Source of the DNA: Candidatus Bathyarchaeota archaeon
GTDB taxonomy: Archaea > Thermoproteota > Bathyarchaeia > Bathyarchaeales > WAQA01
Reading direction: 5' to 3'
DNA: 8,543 bases
Assembly (NCBI GenBank): GCA_015520475.1
Contig: WAQA01000059.1
Location: 1 to 8,543, forward strand
In this document: piece by piece, positions 6,226-8,543 of the stretch
Layout of the letters: each line of letters opens with the position of its first letter
Numbering within the stretch: the stretch's first letter is position 1
Position numbers and translations under genes: made by a program
The notes under the pieces: model-generated
What the model was told of the DNA's origin: nothing
Database searches by the model: none
Seen by the model: the letters and a program-made list of their open reading frames with translations, nothing else

Positions 6226-6240
6226 CCTTAAAAATTAAGG
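6226..6240. repeat. Short inverted repeat CCTTAA-AAA-TTAAGG, possible operator
   Basis: Perfect 6-base arms separated by 3 bases, about 30-45 bases upstream of the outer TATA-like box facing cdrS. A short palindrome of this size can arise by chance in AT-rich DNA, but its place in the cdrS control region makes an operator possible. Confidence 0.3.
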
Positions 6241-6334
6241 ATGCGCCAATAAAAGCATTTATCATTTTACTGCTCAAATAATTAGTGTTAGATCCTTTAA
6301 ATATTCGTTCTTCAAAGAATCTCTGAGATGTAAA

Positions 6335-6340
6335 GGAGGG
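6335..6340 (+). promoter_or_regulatory. Shine-Dalgarno (GGAGGG) of the methylthiotransferase gene
   Basis: GGAGGG lies 3 bases before the GTG at 6344 and 15 before the ATG at 6356. The first spacing is short and the second long, so the start is not settled; GTG 6344 is slightly preferred. Both fall in a poorly conserved N-terminal extension. Confidence 0.5.
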
Positions 6341-6343
6341 GAT

Positions 6344-7684
6344 GTGAAAGGGTTAATGTCTGGAGATGTTGCATCATACACTTCTCAGAGAGCCATTAGT
6401 ATACCAGTATATTTTGAGAGTTATGGGTGTTCCGCGAATAGGTTCGACCTAGAGGTTATGATTGGTATACTGGAGAATTTAGGGTGTAGGCTGGTTGATA
6501 ACGTTGAATCTGCCGATGTTATACTTGTTAATACCTGCGGCGTGAAGAAACCTACGGAAGATAGAGTTCTTAATAGGATTAAGCGGTTAGGGTTGCTTAA
6601 TAAACCGCTTATCATAGCCGGCTGTCTACCTAAAATTAATCCTTCAGCCATTTATCAGTATGCTCCAAACTTCGCTGCTATGCTTGATCCATACAGTGTT
6701 GATCGGATAGATGAGGCTGTTAAGGCAGCGCTTAAAGGTGAAAGAAACAGGGTGTTCTTCTCAGAGCATCCTAAAGTTAAGATTCTCCAGCCTAAGATAA
6801 GGCTTAACAGATTCGTTGAGATAATCCAGATATCTGAGGGATGTGTTGGGTCATGCTCCTTCTGTTGCGTTAGATTTGCAAGGGGTAGGCTCTTCTCCTA
6901 TCCTAAAGAGGCTATTGTTAATAGGGTGAGGGCGGCTGTGCATGAAGGTGTAAGGGAGATATGGTTATCTTCGCAGGATAATGGAGCCTATGGATTGGAT
7001 GTTGGAACGAACCTTGCGGATCTTCTTAAGGAGTGCTGTAATGTTGATGGTGACTTCTGGATTAGGGTTGGAATGATGAATCCAACCCATATCCTGAAGA
7101 TAATCGATCCTTTGGTTAAGATATACAAGGATGAGAAGATATTCAAGTTCATTCATGTTCCAGTTCAGAGCGGAGATGATGAAGTATTAAGATTAATGAA
7201 CCGTAAATACTCGGTTGAAGAATTTAAGCGTATTATCTCCATGTTCAGGGAGGAGATTCCAGATATAACGGTATCTACAGACGTTATATGTGGCTTTCCA
7301 GGTGAGAGTGAGGAGGCCTTTGATAGAACCGTCAAGTTAATGGAGGAGATTAAACCGGACATAATCAATGTTTCAAGGTTCTTTCCTAGGCCTAGAACTC
7401 CTGCTGAAAGATTGAAGCAGCTACCTGTTCATGTGGTAAAGGAGAGAAGCCGGCTTCTAAGCGAGGTATCTAAGAGAATCTCCTATGAGAGGAATAAGAA
7501 GTGGGTAGATTGGAGAGGTAAAATATTGATAGATGAGAAGGGTAAAGGAGACAGTTGGATAGGTAGAAACGCGTTCTATAAGCCTATCGTTGTTAGGAGC
7601 GAGGAAGACGTTATGGGTCAATACTTACATGTCAGAGTTGTCAAGGCGCATCCAACATTCCTAGAAGCCGAAATCATCCGATAA
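6344..7684 (+). CDS. tRNA t6A37 methylthiotransferase, archaeal e-MtaB/CDKAL1 type (radical SAM)
   Basis: A 446-residue radical-SAM enzyme of the MiaB/MtaB class. It inserts a methylthio group at C2 of N6-threonylcarbamoyladenosine 37 in tRNAs that read ANN codons, using two 4Fe-4S clusters and S-adenosylmethionine. The N-terminal UPF0004 domain starts at about 21 (PVYFESYGCSANRFD) and carries the auxiliary-cluster cysteines C29, C65 (NTCGVKKPTE) and C94 (IAGCLPKINP). The radical-SAM motif CVGSCSFC (C167, C171, C174) follows in SEGCVGSCSFCCVRFARG. GFPGE (317-321) and RFFPRPRTPA (345-354) are typical. A C-terminal TRAM domain (about 388-445) would bind tRNA. The AGCLPK form of the third-cysteine motif and the overall length fit the archaeal/eukaryotic e-MtaB branch rather than bacterial MiaB. 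All six cluster cysteines are present. It has its own promoter (TATA near 6295-6305) and converges with the next gene with 8 bases between. Confidence 0.9.
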   Translation: MKGLMSGDVASYTSQRAISIPVYFESYGCSANRFDLEVMIGILENLGCRLVDNVESADVILVNTCGVKKPTEDRVLNRIKRLGLLNKPLIIAGCLPKINPSAIYQYAPNFAAMLDPYSVDRIDEAVKAALKGERNRVFFSEHPKVKILQPKIRLNRFVEIIQISEGCVGSCSFCCVRFARGRLFSYPKEAIVNRVRAAVHEGVREIWLSSQDNGAYGLDVGTNLADLLKECCNVDGDFWIRVGMMNPTHILKIIDPLVKIYKDEKIFKFIHVPVQSGDDEVLRLMNRKYSVEEFKRIISMFREEIPDITVSTDVICGFPGESEEAFDRTVKLMEEIKPDIINVSRFFPRPRTPAERLKQLPVHVVKERSRLLSEVSKRISYERNKKWVDWRGKILIDEKGKGDSWIGRNAFYKPIVVRSEEDVMGQYLHVRVVKAHPTFLEAEIIR

Positions 7685-7692
7685 GTCCTATT

Positions 7693-8313
7693 CTAAGCTC
7701 CGTCCAAGTTTAGTTTCTCTGTACACCTCCTTTGAACTGGACAGACCTTACATCTACGTTTCTTACAGTATTCAAGGTTGAGACGTACGAGCTCCGATTC
7801 GTATCTCTCCACATCATCTAGGCCTATCCTATTGGCTGTCTCAATCGCTCTCTTAGATGGTTTCGGCTTAGCCTTCCTCCATATTCCCCTCAGCTCCCTC
7901 AAAAATATGTTAACTCCTACTGGACCTATACCCTTAAACTCTTGCAGGAGCCTCTCTAAATCTTCTGGGTCACGTGCTCTCTCATGGAGTGCTTCGAGGC
8001 TCCCATAATCCTCCACAAGTCTTCTCATAATCTCCAGGAGGTTAGAAGCCGTAGAATAATCATATCTAACATATCCTCCTGAATCAAGCACCTGAACAAG
8101 ACGGTTCCATCCCGCATCTAATATACTTCTTGGATCCGTTAATCCTTCCATCTCAAATCTCCGATAAGTTCTCTTAGCAATATTCACTGATATTCTCTTG
8201 GCGAAGAGTATAGAGGCTAGGAACCATTTGAACCTATCCTCAGGCTTAGTTAAGTCTAAATTTAACTCTTCAGAGTACCTCTGCAGTTTTGAGAGGAGAA
8301 CCTTCACATCCAA
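7693..8313 (-). CDS. Endonuclease III-like HhH-GPD protein with Fe-S motif and non-canonical active site
   Basis: This 206-residue protein resembles endonuclease III/HhH-GPD DNA glycosylases. The order is an N-terminal helix (1-19), RFKWFLASILFAKRISVNIAKRTY (27-50) matching the Nth helix FLLSAxLSAQ, a helical middle, the helix-hairpin-helix LLQEFKGIGPVGVNIFLREL (122-141), and a C-terminal cysteine cluster C183-x4-C188-x2-C191-x5-C197, close to the Nth 4Fe-4S motif C-x6-C-x2-C-x5-C. In Nth the hairpin carries a catalytic Lys (GVGRKTAN); here that position is Val (GIGPVGVN, V132). The loop with the catalytic Asp (VDTH in Nth) is replaced by KPKPSKRAIE (149-158) with no Asp. The conserved GIGPVGVNIFLRELRGIW resembles a separate HhH subfamily known to me only by pattern. 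It may bind or flip damaged bases by another chemistry, or bind DNA only. TTG 8313 follows GGAGGGA (8330-8324) by 10 bases. A tRNA-Pro gene lies 64 bases upstream on the same strand. Confidence 0.8.
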   Translation of the reverse strand: MDVKVLLSKLQRYSEELNLDLTKPEDRFKWFLASILFAKRISVNIAKRTYRRFEMEGLTDPRSILDAGWNRLVQVLDSGGYVRYDYSTASNLLEIMRRLVEDYGSLEALHERARDPEDLERLLQEFKGIGPVGVNIFLRELRGIWRKAKPKPSKRAIETANRIGLDDVERYESELVRLNLEYCKKRRCKVCPVQRRCTEKLNLDGA

Positions 8314-8323
8314 GATTAGAGAC

Positions 8324-8330
8324 TCCCTCC
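8324..8330 (-). promoter_or_regulatory. Shine-Dalgarno (GGAGGGA) of the HhH protein gene
   Basis: GGAGGGA lies 10 bases before TTG 8313. No ATG, GTG or TTG occurs in frame between the upstream TAG stop and that TTG, so the site supports the TTG start. GTG 8307 is the next alternative, at a poorer distance. Confidence 0.55.
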
Positions 8331-8377
8331 AGCCAGAATGAGGCTCTGCTATTCTGAGATGTCAGAGAGAACCTTCT

Positions 8378-8455
8378 TGGTGGGGTCGCCCGGATTTGAA
8401 CCGGGGTCCCGAGAGCCCAAGTCTCGGAGCCTAGACCAAGCTAGCCGACAGCCCC
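8378..8455 (-). tRNA. tRNA-Pro (anticodon TGG), CCA encoded, no intron
   Basis: On the minus strand the RNA folds as a complete cloverleaf. The acceptor is GGGGCTG with CGACCCC. T8 is present. The D-stem is GGCT/GGCT with two G-U pairs, and its loop carries GG at 18-19. The anticodon stem CGAGA/TCTCG closes the loop CTTGGGC, so positions 34-36 are TGG and position 37 is G, as usual in proline tRNAs. The variable loop is short (GGAC), and the T-arm is CCCGG-TTCAAAT-CCGGG. Discriminator A73 (8381) is followed by an encoded CCA (8380-8378). The anticodon loop has no intron. One irregularity is visible: pair 5-68 is C with A, next to a T6-G67 wobble, while pairs 1-4 and 7 are normal. It decodes proline CCN codons and lies upstream of the HhH gene in the same direction. 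Confidence 0.95.
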
Positions 8456-8473
8456 TCATGATTTTGAAAACAG

Positions 8474-8492
8474 ATTTATCATTTAAGAGTTT
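8474..8492 (-). promoter_or_regulatory. Putative TATA box of the tRNA-Pro gene
   Basis: On the minus strand this reads AAACTCTTAAATGATAAAT; CTTAAATG is centred about 27 bases before the mature tRNA 5' end at 8455. That matches an archaeal promoter starting transcription at or a few bases before the tRNA. The rest of the right edge (8493-8543) is AT-rich and shows no gene; a second TATA-like run, TCTATAAAGC, lies near 8522-8531 on the minus strand. Confidence 0.4.
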
Positions 8493-8543
8493 TACTAATC
8501 CGGTTTACTTAACGATTCATAAGCTTTATAGACTCTATCATAC

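Larger units (their letters stand above)
6084..6343. promoter_or_regulatory. Divergent promoter region between cdrS-ftsZ and the methylthiotransferase gene
   Basis: This 260-base AT-rich region has no credible gene. On the minus strand two TATA-like boxes face cdrS: one near 6178-6194 (AAATTTATAAGTATAAG) and one near 6133-6147 (TTAATATAAAAG), giving leaders of roughly 75 or 30 bases. On the plus strand, CTTTAAATATT at 6295-6305 is a good TATA candidate for the gene at 6344, with a leader of about 15 bases. An inverted repeat lies at 6226-6240. Boxes are placed by composition and spacing only. Confidence 0.4.

Noticed and set aside
8334..8356. Inverted repeat CAGAAT...ATTCTG between tRNA-Pro and the HhH gene as a terminator
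   Set aside because: The stem is only 6 bases with an 11-base loop, and no T run follows on the minus strand.
1..8543. CRISPR arrays, insertion sequences, attachment sites or prophage genes
   Set aside because: Read through on both strands; no regularly spaced repeats, transposase, integrase or terminal repeats were seen. Apart from short regulatory gaps, the window is filled by chromosomal genes.

Overview
The window is archaeal and reads as ordinary chromosome. The evidence is an FtsZ of the archaeal FtsZ2 type preceded by a tiny ribbon-helix-helix protein (the cdrS-ftsZ2 arrangement), an archaeal/eukaryote-type methylthiotransferase (e-MtaB), a methionyl-tRNA synthetase with the archaeal/eukaryotic PHLG form of the HIGH motif, TATA-box-like promoters, at least one probable leaderless gene, GGAGGTG-type Shine-Dalgarno sites and heavy use of TTG start codons. 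The left-edge protein resembles a small domain (NitrOD5-like) that I associate with Thaumarchaeota and Bathyarchaeia. A Bathyarchaeia-like or related TACK archaeon is a reasonable but unproven guess.

Layout. At 1-306 (minus) is the start of a small NitrOD5-like protein cut by the window edge. It is divergent from a 96-residue winged-helix regulator (441-731, plus). The shared control region holds four GTAACT-type half-sites. A GT-B glycosyltransferase follows (916-2133, plus), then metG (about 2179-4167, plus) and a PHP-domain phosphoesterase (4179-4832, plus) only 11 bases behind it. The PHP gene meets ftsZ tail to tail with overlapping stop codons. ftsZ (4829-5935, minus) lies downstream of and overlaps a 55-residue CdrS-like protein (5916-6083, minus). 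A 260-base divergent promoter region separates cdrS from an e-MtaB-type tRNA methylthiotransferase (6344-7684, plus). That gene converges, with 8 bases between, on an endonuclease III-like HhH protein (7693-8313, minus), upstream of which lies a tRNA-Pro(TGG) gene on the same strand (8378-8455, minus).

How the genes relate. Three loci serve translation: MetRS, the tRNA-Pro and the t6A37 methylthiotransferase. The cdrS-ftsZ pair is a cell-division operon, probably translationally coupled. The glycosyltransferase, PHP protein, winged-helix protein and HhH protein have recognisable folds but unknown substrates here.

I saw no mobile element, CRISPR array or prophage. The most notable observations are the cdrS-ftsZ2 coupling, a metG reading frame with a conserved N-terminus but no standard start codon, an endonuclease III-like protein lacking the usual catalytic Lys and Asp, a C5-A68 mismatch in the tRNA-Pro acceptor stem, and the half-site cluster between the two left-hand genes.
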